The notes beneath the pieces are model-generated. The model worked only from the letters and a program-made list of their open reading frames with translations. It was not told where the DNA came from and searched no databases. A stretch of 64,000 bases of DNA from Nosema muscidifuracis. Its lineage: Eukaryota; Microsporidia; Nosematidae. Each line of letters starts with the position of its first letter. The first letter of the stretch is position 1. Both the position numbers and the translations under genes were made by a program. Positions 20,322 through 29,672 of this stretch are shown in pieces. The stretch is from positions 186,001 through 250,000 of the forward strand of contig JAIOKI010000014.1 in the NCBI GenBank assembly GCA_028335825.1, read 5' to 3'.

Positions 20322-21902
20322 TCAATTATTTTTTTTTCCGTTCGTTATATAAAATGTTAATTCATCGATTTTTTCACTATCAATATTATTCCTAGCCCAA
20401 TAATTTCTTAATTTGTTAATATCCAATATGCCAAATTTTGGTCTCCATCCTTCATTCACTATGGGTCTCTTATAAATATTCATATACACATCAATATCTA
20501 AATCTAGAAATTCTTTACTTCTTATATATTCTAAGACTTTTTTAATTCCTATTCCTTTTATTCCTGTTGTATAATCTGATCCTAAAACATATCCTATCTT
20601 ACAAAGATCCGTCACAGATAATCCCATTTTCCTTTCTATATCATCAGGATGATATTTTATTATACTTTTATTTTTCTTAAAGAAATTCTTATAAACTACT
20701 CCTCCATGTAGAAGAATATCATTATCTTCAGTAATTACTCCATCTACTATTCCTTCCTTACATAGATATCCACATTGTGAATCTGATTCAGAAGGAGAAT
20801 CTATGAAAGGTAAATTACTTACCTTTAGAATGTCTTTAATAATTGACTGTATACTTAAGAAATCCATAGTTTCATTCTTATCTTTAATATCAGAATGACG
20901 AATTTTAATTTCCTTGGATTTTAAATTATATTTTATTCTATTTTCTACGATATCTTCTTCAATATTAGTATTCCCAAAAAATCCATCACTTATTTTTTCA
21001 TTATCAATTTTACAATTGACAATATCATCTAAATTAGCCTTCTGATAAATATTTACATCATTTTTATTATAATTCAAATATTCTTCACTTGAATTTTTAT
21101 GATCTCTAAAATTCTCAAATTTTTTATTATCTTCGTCTTCTATTTCTAAAAAATTATTAATCTCCTCACTCGAATCAAATTCTCTAATTTCTTTTTTCTC
21201 ATCCTTCTTAAGTATAAAAGACTTACCACAATCTGAATGCATTTTCTTAGACATATCATCTTCAAGTTTTTTTATATAATAACTTACCATATTTCTAATT
21301 CTTATATTCTTAACCTGTGATAATGAGAAATTAGTCATTGATGATTCATTTATTTCTAACTTATCTTTACGTCTTTCTCTCATTTTAACTAACATTTTGA
21401 GTTTCTGTTTATAAGTATATTCTTCAGATTTCATAATATCTTTAATATCACTAAACGAAGATTTTTCATATTTATTTTTATAGATAAACTTATCTTTGTC
21501 ATTCGAAAAATCACCCCATTTTTCATTAATTTCGCCAGTTATAGATACAAAATCATCTTTTTTAATTCCACCATGTCGACACGTTCTAATTTTAGTTTTA
21601 CATTTTTTACATATAGCATTATCCACTATATTTTTAACAAGAGATCCTAATTTTTCAATTCTCCTTTCTTCAATAACTTTCTTTTTTAAAATATTGGCTG
21701 GTCCATCGAAAACAAATACCGGGCTTATGTTATGATATAAAAGTTTGATAATCTTTTTTGATATATGATAGACAATATCAGATTCCTGCATTCCTTTGTA
21801 TTGATGAATCCATATACTTGTATCAATTGCTAGTATTAAATCATGAGGAATAATTTGTTTACCACATGGAGTTATCAACTTCCATAACCCTTTTACACCC
21901 AT
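20322..21902 (-). CDS. RAD2: Rad2/XPG structure-specific endonuclease
   Basis: 526 residues from the ATG at 21902; an ATG-like upstream extension to 21929 is open but CCCC sits between the two, and the family N-terminus Met-Gly-Val-Lys-Gly-Leu-Trp begins at 21902. XPG-N domain: residues 1-90 with Asp-Thr-Ser-Ile-Trp and Phe-Val-Phe-Asp-Gly-Pro. A charged spacer of about 250 residues follows, much shorter than in yeast Rad2. The XPG-I domain (about 345-430) has Ser-Glu-Ser-Asp in the position of the catalytic Glu-x-Glu and Glu-Asp-x-Asp-Ile-Leu for the Asp-x-Asp pair, then the helix-hairpin-helix Tyr-Thr-Thr-Gly-Ile-Lys-Gly-Ile-Gly. Glu-to-Asp at one metal ligand is conservative. The enzyme cuts 3' of lesions in nucleotide excision repair. 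TFB5, another NER/TFIIH protein, lies 2 kb away. Confidence 0.9.
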   Translation of the reverse strand: MGVKGLWKLITPCGKQIIPHDLILAIDTSIWIHQYKGMQESDIVYHISKKIIKLLYHNISPVFVFDGPANILKKKVIEERRIEKLGSLVKNIVDNAICKKCKTKIRTCRHGGIKKDDFVSITGEINEKWGDFSNDKDKFIYKNKYEKSSFSDIKDIMKSEEYTYKQKLKMLVKMRERRKDKLEINESSMTNFSLSQVKNIRIRNMVSYYIKKLEDDMSKKMHSDCGKSFILKKDEKKEIREFDSSEEINNFLEIEDEDNKKFENFRDHKNSSEEYLNYNKNDVNIYQKANLDDIVNCKIDNEKISDGFFGNTNIEEDIVENRIKYNLKSKEIKIRHSDIKDKNETMDFLSIQSIIKDILKVSNLPFIDSPSESDSQCGYLCKEGIVDGVITEDNDILLHGGVVYKNFFKKNKSIIKYHPDDIERKMGLSVTDLCKIGYVLGSDYTTGIKGIGIKKVLEYIRSKEFLDLDIDVYMNIYKRPIVNEGWRPKFGILDINKLRNYWARNNIDSEKIDELTFYITNGKKNN

Positions 21903-22141
21903 AAGATTGGGGTCCTTAATGGTCAACAAATAAGTTATTTTTATGCAGTAAAGTTTTTTTAAATGTAAGTTTGCATAAACAGAATATTTTAAAAAATATT
22001 TTTTTTATATTAAATTTTTAATATAGTCATCAATCATTTTCTTCAATATTATAACCAATTCTTTCGAATATTCTTCTAAACTCATGCCACTATTATCTAA
22101 AATATTAATTTCTTTGTTCAGAATTTCAAAAATATTAGATT

Positions 22142-23149
22142 TTAAAATATTTTTGTAAATTTTTGGATTGAGAATTTCATTTTAGAAATCGTTTCAAAAT
22201 GATATGTAAGTTCTTCAAGTGGATCATTAGATTCTTTTATATTATTATTAATTGGTACACTTTCTATAGCATATAAGAAAGATTTAATTTCCTTCCAGTA
22301 TTCAGAAATATCAATGTCATCTTGATCTACAAAATATCCAACTATATCGTATTTGAATAGAGTTTTAAAAGTTTCAGAATTAATTTTACTGATTCCTTTA
22401 TTATTTTCTAATGAGTGGTATTCAAGAAATACTAAAGTATCAAAAAATTCTAATAATCTAACAGATTTCTCTATTAAAAAATTATCATCATATAAGTAAG
22501 ACTTATTTGATAAAATATCAGTAGCAAGGATACGAAGATCACTAAAATCATCTTTTACTTTTTTAATATAATCTTCTAAATTAATTGTATTAGAATTATT
22601 TCCTAATTTTAAAATGTTAAGTTTTTCAGTTGCGATATTAACAGATTTTCTGAATTTTCCAATATTTTTTACAATATTTTCTTTATGTTCTAAAAAAATT
22701 TCTTCAGGCATTTTGTAAATTATATCAGACAATTCGTTAGCATTTTCAGTAATGTCTACTAAAAATTTCTCTGATTTTTTTAGTTGATCGTAATTTTTTT
22801 CGTGTTGTAAATTAGCCATAAGAAGATTTTCATAGCTAGGTTCTTTTTCTAAATCCTTAATATCTTCCTTTAATTCTTCTACTAATATTTCATCTTCATT
22901 CTTATTATTTAAATCTTTTATTTTTCCATCAAATTTAATTAAATCTTCTAAAGTATAATTGAAAGAATAATCTTCATTCCTAATATTTGAATCTTTTTTA
23001 GCAGAAATTCTCTCTAATTTTCTTTTACATTCTTCAATTATATTCATATTGTATGACTTATTTTTTTTCTCATCAAGTTTAGGTACTAAATTATTTTCAT
23101 GATTTAGTATACTATTTTTTATGAATACAATAAAAAAATATATTAACAT
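22142..23149 (-). CDS. Unknown helical protein with N-terminal membrane/signal segment; C-terminal end frameshifted
   Basis: 335 residues to the stop at 22142, not recognised. Residues 1-14 are hydrophobic (Leu-Ile-Tyr-Phe-Phe-Ile-Val-Phe-Ile), either a signal peptide or a short anchor. The rest is Lys/Glu/Asn-rich and helical, with an acidic stretch near 85-100 and no cysteine pattern. ATG preceded by TACCCCAAG-AT. Beyond the stop, the +1 frame stays open for about 45 further codons to 22005, with ordinary amphipathic coding character (for example Ser-Leu-Glu-Glu-Tyr-Ser-Lys-Glu-Leu). The natural protein may therefore be longer, with a one-base slip at the A5 run around 22155. A secreted role is possible but unproven. 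Confidence 0.65.
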   Translation of the reverse strand: MLIYFFIVFIKNSILNHENNLVPKLDEKKNKSYNMNIIEECKRKLERISAKKDSNIRNEDYSFNYTLEDLIKFDGKIKDLNNKNEDEILVEELKEDIKDLEKEPSYENLLMANLQHEKNYDQLKKSEKFLVDITENANELSDIIYKMPEEIFLEHKENIVKNIGKFRKSVNIATEKLNILKLGNNSNTINLEDYIKKVKDDFSDLRILATDILSNKSYLYDDNFLIEKSVRLLEFFDTLVFLEYHSLENNKGISKINSETFKTLFKYDIVGYFVDQDDIDISEYWKEIKSFLYAIESVPINNNIKESNDPLEELTYHFETISKMKFSIQKFTKIF

Positions 23150-24037
23150 ATCTTGGGGTAAATAAATTATTTTTTATAGAAATTTTTTAATAAACATTGA
23201 TTAATTTATTAAAAATTACAAAAGTATTTAAAATTTTAATTTATATTGATTTAGTATTTGTTGTTAAACAAATGAAGTAATAAAAATTTATATTATGATT
23301 ATATATTTTCTCTAAAAAGTCTTATAATAAAGAAACATAATATGAATTATATTTCAAGTTTTTGTATAAATCTTATGTTTTTATTTATAATAATTTAATA
23401 TATAAATTATACATCCAATGAAATTTTTATCCTGTTATTATGACGTAATTTTTTAAAACGTTAATATATTAAAAATATAAATTTTGAGAAATTAAAGATG
23501 TTTTTTTATATTTTTTAATATGTCAATTATTAAATAATTTAAGAAGAATAAATAAAAATTAAATAATATTTTATACACATCATGGACTTCCAGGATCAAA
23601 AGAATGACATAATATAAATTGGTATTAAATAATTTTAAATTTCTTAATTAAAAGAGTTTTAATTTAATTATTTTTTAATTATTTTATATTGTTATTAGCT
23701 TTATTATTAAAATTCATTTATTTTTAAATTTTTACTTAGTTTTATTTTTACAAAATTATCTATTTGTGACATGTCTTAGAGTATCAAAGAATAATAAATT
23801 TAATTCAAGTTACAAATAAAATATTTTTTATTGTAAATACATTAAAAAAATGTTTAGTAAAACTTATCTATTTGATAGTATCTTTTTTATTATTTAAACA
23901 CGATATTTGACATTTTATTTAAATATTTATTTTTAATAATTTTATGCTTATTGGTCAATATTTTAAAAGTTAAAATATATTTTTTATCTTACTAAAAAAT
24001 CTATCTAAGATCATTTCAAAATATTTTAATTACCCAT
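23150..24037. other. Intergenic, no gene seen
   Basis: 888 bases of A+T-rich spacer. Nothing recognisable apart from the TTACCCAT start element of the next gene at its end. Confidence 0.5.
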
Positions 24038-24235
24038 ATGGTGGATATAATCAAAGGATGTCTAGTAAAAACAGAAGAAAGTATTAAACAACTTGTACTC
24101 GATATAGGTGAGAATGAAAATTTTGTAATAGCAGATATAAATGATAAATCTGTATTTATTACTGAACAAGGAGCAGTTGGATTGAAATCGAGAGTAGAAG
24201 GAATTCTCAATCGAGCTAAAGATGTACAAAAATAA
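24038..24235 (+). CDS. TFB5: TFIIH subunit Tfb5 (TTDA/GTF2H5)
   Basis: 65 residues, the expected size. It begins Met-Val-Asp-Ile-Ile-Lys-Gly-Cys-Leu-Val, aligning with the family's Met-Val-Asn-Val-Leu-Lys-Gly-Val-Leu-Ile. A helix Ile-Lys-Gln-Leu-Val-Leu and the strand Phe-Val-Ile-Ala-Asp-Ile-Asn-Asp-Lys-Ser-Val-Phe-Ile follow, matching Phe-Ile-Ile-Gln-Asp-Ile-Asp-Asp-x-His-Val-Phe-Val. Tfb5 dimerises with Tfb2 (p52) and stimulates XPB in transcription initiation and nucleotide excision repair. Start marked by TACCCAT immediately before ATG. Confidence 0.9.
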   Translation: MVDIIKGCLVKTEESIKQLVLDIGENENFVIADINDKSVFITEQGAVGLKSRVEGILNRAKDVQK

Positions 24236-24515
24236 ATTAAAAAGGTGAACTGTAGAAAAGTATTTTTATAATTTTCATTTATCTTTTTTACATTTGTAAT
24301 TTTTTTAATATTTAAATATTTGCCATTTTTTTTAATATTTATTTTTTGTATAATTTAAATATAAAAATACTAGCTAAATATTTCTAATTTTAAAAAAAGA
24401 ATTATTTTTTATTTTAGGGATCAAAAAATAAATAATTGTTAAATTTCAATATTTTTATATTCATAAATAAGTATTTCTTTTTTGCATAATTTTAAAATTA
24501 AAAGTTCCCCTCACA

Positions 24516-25742
24516 ATGAGAGAGAATTTTTATAACAAAAAAAATTTGAAATATTTAAAGATGATTAGAGGTGACAAACCTATTCGAAACTCTCGTGCAG
24601 AAATTATAAAACCAGCTGAATTTCAAAAATCAAAAGCTCCAACTGGTCGTATACATCCAGATAGAAAATGGTTTAGAGCTAGTAAAACTGTATCTCAACT
24701 TGATTTAGAGAAATTTAGAGAAGCTACAAAAGTAGAAACTCCTTACAATGTTCTTCTTAAAACTGGTAATGTACCGTATTCTTTACTTACAGAGAATACT
24801 AAGAAGAAGAATACAGTTGATTATGACAGTATTTTTGGAAAGAATGCTATAAGAAAAAAACCAAAACTTGCCTTTAATAATTTAGAAGAAATGGCTAAAT
24901 TTAAACTAGAAAGTCTTCCTGAAAAGAAAGAACACAAGAAAGAGAATGTTAAAGGACAAAGTACAAGAATATGGAAAGAATTATATAAAGTATTAGATAG
25001 TAGTGATGTAATTATACATGTACTTGATGCAAGAGATCCATTAGGAACTATGTGTGATAAAATATCTACTTATATTAAAGAAGAAGCACCACATAAACAT
25101 TTAATTTATCTACTAAATAAAGTAGATTTAGTTCCTACTGGAATAACAGCTAAATGGTTGAAATATTTTTCTAGTAAACATACTACGATAGCTTATCATG
25201 CTCATTCTTTAGAAAATAATTTTGGTAAGGCTAATTTAATTAATATATTAAGACAATTAGATAATTTATATAAGAAAAAACATACTAGTGTAGGATTTGT
25301 AGGATATCCTAATAGTGGAAAAAGTAGTATAATTAATACACTTAGAAATAAACAAGTTTGTAATGTTGCTCCTGTTCCTGGAGAGACAAAAGTATGGCAA
25401 TATATCACACTTACAAGAAGTATTTATTTAATAGATTGTCCTGGAGTAGTTCCTATTCCTGATTTTGAACAGGCTGTTTTTAGAGGAGCTATACGAATAG
25501 AAAATCTTGAAAATCCTGAATATTACGTAGAGATATTAGCAGAGAAATATAAATCCGAGATTTCTAAATTATACAGAATCGAGTACAGAGATGTTGATGA
25601 TTTATTTAATAAATTCTCTGTCAAATATGGTAAGATAACTAAAGGTAATAAACCTTTCGTAGATTTGATTGCTAAGACTATTTTACATGATTGGAATAGA
25701 GGAAAGATTCAGTATTTTAATTTACCCCCTGAAGATGAATAA
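24516..25742 (+). CDS. NOG2: Nucleolar GTPase NOG2, 60S ribosome assembly
   Basis: 408 residues. The N-terminal NGP1NT-type region (1-140) includes Pro-Asp-Arg-Lys-Trp-Phe. The GTPase domain (about 150-315) is circularly permuted: G4 Asn-Lys-Val-Asp-Leu near residue 207 comes before G1 Gly-Tyr-Pro-Asn-Ser-Gly-Lys-Ser-Ser near 265, G2 Pro-Gly-Glu-Thr-Lys-Val-Trp-Gln, and G3 Asp-Cys-Pro-Gly-Val. Lys-Gly-Gln-Ser-x-Arg-Ile-Trp-x-Glu-Leu before the domain is diagnostic of Nog2/Nug2. It checks late nuclear pre-60S particles before Nmd3 export. The usual long C-terminal extension is absent. ATG preceded by TCCCCTCACA. The 280-base upstream gap shows nothing else. Confidence 0.95.
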   Translation: MRENFYNKKNLKYLKMIRGDKPIRNSRAEIIKPAEFQKSKAPTGRIHPDRKWFRASKTVSQLDLEKFREATKVETPYNVLLKTGNVPYSLLTENTKKKNTVDYDSIFGKNAIRKKPKLAFNNLEEMAKFKLESLPEKKEHKKENVKGQSTRIWKELYKVLDSSDVIIHVLDARDPLGTMCDKISTYIKEEAPHKHLIYLLNKVDLVPTGITAKWLKYFSSKHTTIAYHAHSLENNFGKANLINILRQLDNLYKKKHTSVGFVGYPNSGKSSIINTLRNKQVCNVAPVPGETKVWQYITLTRSIYLIDCPGVVPIPDFEQAVFRGAIRIENLENPEYYVEILAEKYKSEISKLYRIEYRDVDDLFNKFSVKYGKITKGNKPFVDLIAKTILHDWNRGKIQYFNLPPEDE

Positions 25743-26350
25743 TTTAACAAAATAAACGTGATTTTTTATTAAAAGGTGTTTTGTTTTACATTTTTTATAT
25801 AAATATATAAGCTTATATACAGTGAATTTTTGACTCCAATTCCTAGACTTGAAAAAGTTTAATAATTATTGTCAATGCAATAAATCTGAATTTATAAATT
25901 AAAAATAAACAATAAGATTTAGTTAAAAAGAGAAGAAAAATAAAGTTTTGAACTCTCTCTGATGATACTAAATTCTAAAAAATTATTAATTTATATATAA
26001 AAAGTTCAAGATTTAACTTCTAATAATAAAAGTAAATTTACTTTCTAAGAAAGTATGAGCTTTAAAAGAGTTAATCTTTATTAAAAATTATTCTCAAATA
26101 TAAAAAAGAAAATTAGAAATGAATCTTTTGATAAACACATGTTCAGCACATTATTATAAAATTTAATTTAAAAATCTTTTCTTTTTTCAATTACTTTATA
26201 TTTCAAATAATTAGAAAATTCTTTAAATTGATCTTTTTTTTAATATATTGAAAATAAATTAAAATTTACAGTTTTGAGAGTTGTTTATTTGTTTTAGAAA
26301 ATTCCAATGAAAAATCAATTTCTTAAAATTATCTTGTTTACTTATAACCC
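25743..26350. other. Intergenic, no gene seen
   Basis: 608 bases. No ORF with a start element, and no repeats of note. Confidence 0.5.
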
Positions 26351-26905
26351 ATGGGAAACAGAACAAGCTCCTTAAAAAACATAGACCTTGATGATACCAA
26401 AAAGTTTTCACATTTTCCATCAAAGGATGTACAAGAATGGTCTTCATCTTTCAAATCACAATTCCCTAATGGTAGACTTAATCTTAATGATCTTGAAACA
26501 ATGTTTAAAAGATTTTTTCCATTTGGATCTCCTAAGAAATTTGTGTTAAGACTTTTTACTACAATAAATATCAGTCAGTCTGATTACATAGATTTTCATG
26601 AATTATTGATAGCTTTCAGTATTCTTATGAAAGGAAGTAGCTTTGAGAAATTGAGATGGATATTCAGATTCTATGATGAGGATAATGATGGAGTAGTGTC
26701 TAAAAAAGAAATGATCAATATTGCACAGAGTATGGTTGATATGGTAAGTAATACTTTGGATATAAATATTGATGTAGAGAAAGCTATTGACGAATTGTTT
26801 GAAACTTGTGATAATAAAAGTGGATTCTTTACTTTTGATGATTTTAAAGAACTAGCTGCGAGAAAGAAAGAAGCATTTCAGATGTTAACATTGTTTATAG
26901 AATAA
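26351..26905 (+). CDS. NCS-1/frequenin-like EF-hand calcium sensor
   Basis: 184 residues, the size of neuronal calcium sensors. Met-Gly-Asn at the N-terminus suits N-myristoylation. The order of elements follows NCS-1: degenerate EF1 near 30-50 with Arg-Phe-Phe-Pro-Phe-Gly; EF2 (about 65-80) whose loop Asn-Ile-Ser-Gln-Ser-Asp-Tyr-Ile-Asp-Phe has lost most ligands; EF3 (about 105-118) with a perfect loop Asp-Glu-Asp-Asn-Asp-Gly-Val-Val-Ser-Lys-Lys-Glu; and EF4 (about 150-162), weakened. So perhaps only one site binds Ca2+, against three in NCS-1. NCS-1 proteins regulate phosphatidylinositol 4-kinase at Golgi and plasma membrane. ATAACCC lies directly against the ATG. Confidence 0.85.
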   Translation: MGNRTSSLKNIDLDDTKKFSHFPSKDVQEWSSSFKSQFPNGRLNLNDLETMFKRFFPFGSPKKFVLRLFTTINISQSDYIDFHELLIAFSILMKGSSFEKLRWIFRFYDEDNDGVVSKKEMINIAQSMVDMVSNTLDINIDVEKAIDELFETCDNKSGFFTFDDFKELAARKKEAFQMLTLFIE

Positions 26906-27118
26906 AAATTATGATTGATATTTAATTAAGTATTGATTACAGATATGATCAAAACTTTAATTAAAAAGATTTTAAAAATTAAAATTGTTTAATAATTTAA
27001 ATTTAAACCTGTCAAATAATTAATTAAAATGTGTATATTACATCTAATAAATCAATTTGAATTTGATCACTAAGTTATTTTTATTTGTTTAATATAAATA
27101 AACAATATTTTCATTCCT

Positions 27119-28093
27119 ATGTCGACAATTATACCAAGTAATAATATACGAGACATTGAAGATTTCATCTTAAATACACCTATAATTCATAATGAAGGAG
27201 TAAAAACACAACATTGGCAACTTAAAGATATGTTAAAAATTCATAACGAATGTCTGATATTTTCTCAATCTAATGCGATTTTTTCATATGATTATCAAAC
27301 TAAGTCTAAAGGTCAGCTTACTGGTCCATTAAACTTCGCTCCAACGTCTTTCTGTGCATACAAAAATTATCTTGTGGTTGGTGGTAGTAAAGGACAATTA
27401 TATACGAAGAATCTTCAAAATGGTGAATTTAATTACAGTTATATAAGCGAGAACATTAATAATCATATAAATATAAATAGTGGGAATATATACATATCAA
27501 ATAATGATAAAAATCTTAGAGTACTTTCTTTGGAAAATAATGTACCTATAAATATTGAATTTGTATCTCAAGTAAATTTTTCAAGTATAAGCCCCGATAA
27601 TAAGTATTTAATTCTGGTTGGTGATTCGAATGATGTTTACGTATATTCTATTGAATATTCTTACTATAGACTAATTAAGAAATTAAAAACAATAGGTGAT
27701 GGTGGATTTAGTGTATCATGGAACAATCTTTCAAATAAATTTGCTGTAGCTACACAAGATGGACACGTCTGTATATGGGACATACGATCTGATGAAAAAT
27801 TTACAATTTTAAATAGTGAACAGCAAGGATCTCATAAAGGTGCTATTCGTAACGTATTTTTTAGTAGAAAAAAGTCGTTAGATCTTTTATTTTTTACTGA
27901 ACAATCTTCTTATTTGAATGTCTATGATACACGTACATTTGAAAAAAGACATTTAGTTAAAGTATCTCAAGATTTACAGATAACTGGCGCAACTATTTCG
28001 GAAGAAAACTGTAAAATATTTGTATCATCTGATACAAATATATATGAATACGATATAAATACAATAAGTAGACGTATATTCGATACTAAATAA
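27119..28093 (+). CDS. WD40 repeat protein, DUF2415-like
   Basis: 324 residues that would form one seven-bladed propeller. WD-type ends include Val-Cys-Ile-Trp-Asp-Ile-Arg near residue 220 and Leu-Asn-Val-Tyr-Asp-Thr-Arg near 275; other blades are degenerate. The stretch Ser-Leu-Asp-Leu-Leu-Phe-Phe-Thr-Glu-Gln at about 260-270 resembles the DUF2415 motif seen at this point in a group of fungal and plant WD40 proteins of poorly known function. No signal peptide. Start after CATTCCT, a weaker C-rich element. Function not known. Confidence 0.7.
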   Translation: MSTIIPSNNIRDIEDFILNTPIIHNEGVKTQHWQLKDMLKIHNECLIFSQSNAIFSYDYQTKSKGQLTGPLNFAPTSFCAYKNYLVVGGSKGQLYTKNLQNGEFNYSYISENINNHININSGNIYISNNDKNLRVLSLENNVPINIEFVSQVNFSSISPDNKYLILVGDSNDVYVYSIEYSYYRLIKKLKTIGDGGFSVSWNNLSNKFAVATQDGHVCIWDIRSDEKFTILNSEQQGSHKGAIRNVFFSRKKSLDLLFFTEQSSYLNVYDTRTFEKRHLVKVSQDLQITGATISEENCKIFVSSDTNIYEYDINTISRRIFDTK

Positions 28094-28240
28094 TAACACA
28101 ATTAAATAATTTGATCTTTTATAAATAATTTATTCGGTTAAATTTGAATAATTTTATAGCAATTGTAAAAGTAACAGTTATTATTTTAAATAAAATTCTC
28201 TATGGCAATGAGAAATAAACAAAAGATATGTAACAATTTA

Positions 28241-29065
28241 TTAAAATAATTTATCTTCTGGATCTTCTGATCGAAAAACTTGTATAATTTTATTTGCCTG
28301 AGGTAAACCTAATTTACGAAATTTATTATTCTCTTTATCTTCTATTAACATTTCACTTAATTCATTATCATTTCCTTTTTCAATTTCTTTTTGTAATTTC
28401 GACATTGTTTTATATTTATCTGCTACATTTTTAGCTACACATTTGCTTATCCCTGGTATTTTTGATAAAATATATTCCAAATATTCAGTCTCTTTTCCTA
28501 CCTTAAAAGTTTTAATTTTTGGAATGTATTTTTTATCTGATATGCAAAATTTTAAAATATTTTTTAACTCTCTAAACAAGGTCTCTTCATTATCTATAAA
28601 TATAAAATTAATTTTATAATTGATTTGTGTCTTGAATAAGAAGTCCTTAAATTTTTCATATTCATTATCTATAACTAAATTTGAAGATTTCTCCAAATTT
28701 TCTTTATATATTTTATTATTTCTAGATACGATTTTCTTTCTAAATTTATTTCTATTAAGTATTAAAAATATTTTCGATCGATGTATATTAATAAATTCTA
28801 TTTTCTCAAAATCACAAATTCCAAGTTCCAATAAAATATCTTTTGTTTTTATATTTAAAATTCTTACAATATCTTCATTTATAATTTTATAAGAGAAATT
28901 TATATTCTTAATTTTTTTTATAAGATCTTGTAATCTATTAGATACTTCTAAATAGTAATCTATAAATGATGGATCTAATATAAATGGGTATATCATACTA
29001 TTATTATCCTCTGTTTCACACCAATTAAAATTTAGAAATGAGAGACTACTAGAATCTTCTTTCAT
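28241..29065 (-). CDS. Eme1/Mms4-like partner of the Mus81 nuclease
   Basis: 274 residues. The C-terminal 75 residues carry a tandem helix-hairpin-helix: Ile-Pro-Gly-Ile-Ser-Lys-Cys-Val-Ala near residue 205, then Arg-Lys-Leu-Gly-Leu-Pro-Gln-Ala and Phe-Arg-Ser-Glu-Asp-Pro-Glu at the end. The latter pair resembles the Eme1 terminal motif (Arg-Arg-x-Gly ... Asp-Pro-Asp). The middle (about 90-190) would be an inactive XPF-type nuclease fold; no Glu-Arg-Lys-x3-Asp catalytic motif is visible, as expected for the non-catalytic partner. Mus81-Eme1 cuts branched DNA at stalled forks and in recombination. An ERCC1-like identity is the main alternative. ATG preceded by GCCCTT. Confidence 0.55.
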   Translation of the reverse strand: MKEDSSSLSFLNFNWCETEDNNSMIYPFILDPSFIDYYLEVSNRLQDLIKKIKNINFSYKIINEDIVRILNIKTKDILLELGICDFEKIEFINIHRSKIFLILNRNKFRKKIVSRNNKIYKENLEKSSNLVIDNEYEKFKDFLFKTQINYKINFIFIDNEETLFRELKNILKFCISDKKYIPKIKTFKVGKETEYLEYILSKIPGISKCVAKNVADKYKTMSKLQKEIEKGNDNELSEMLIEDKENNKFRKLGLPQANKIIQVFRSEDPEDKLF

Positions 29066-29134
29066 AAGGGCATATTTATCTTTTATTACATAAAAGATAA
29101 TATATTTAATTTATATCTTTTTTTTATAAAAGTA

Positions 29135-29206
29135 TCCTTGTTAGTCCAGTGGTTAGGATATCGGTCTTTCACACCGGGGGCAGGGGTTCGATTCCCCTAC
29201 GAGGAA
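29135..29206 (+). tRNA. tRNA-Glu (anticodon TTC)
   Basis: 72 bases folding as a full cloverleaf. Acceptor TCCTTGT pairs with ACGAGGA (one G-T wobble), the anticodon stem CCGGT-type arm encloses CTTTCAC with anticodon TTC, the T arm is AGGGG-TTCGATT-CCCCT, and the discriminator is A. No intron. The A box lies at TTAGTCCAGTGG and the B box at GGTTCGATTCC; a T-rich tract follows. It lies between the EME1-like gene and proteasome beta-2. Confidence 0.97.
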
Positions 29207-29288
29207 TTTTTACTTTTTAGATGATTAAATTAATTTTTAGAATGAGCATGTATTTTTTATTAGGGGTTAAAAAATAAATATTAAATTT

Positions 29289-29560
29289 ATTATATAATGG
29301 ATTAGTTAATTATTCAATTTCCAGAATATTAAGTATTTTATTACTTAGTATCTGAAAATAACAACTAAATCTCAAATCTTTTGTACAATAGACTAGCTAA
29401 TTATTCAATTTTCATAATATTAATGTATTTTATTACTGAGTATCTGAAAATAACAACTTAATCTCAAATTTATTATATAATGGATTAGTTAATTATTCAA
29501 TTTTCATATTAATTATTATTTTATTACTAAGTATCTAAAAATAACAATTAAATCATAATT
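29289..29560. repeat. Three copies of a ~90-95 bp direct repeat
   Basis: Three degenerate copies at about 29289, 29386 and 29470. Each contains GATTAGTTAATTATTCAATTT (or a close variant) and AGTATCTGAAAATAACAA. They fill the gap between the tRNA and proteasome gene; no coding capacity. Confidence 0.75.
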
Positions 29561-29672
29561 TTTTATTATTAAGTATAAAAAATAATTACTGAATTTCAAA
29601 CTTATATTAAAGAATATATTTTTAAATACTTACTTTGTTTAGCTAACCCTTTCCTTATTTTTTAACCCTTAA

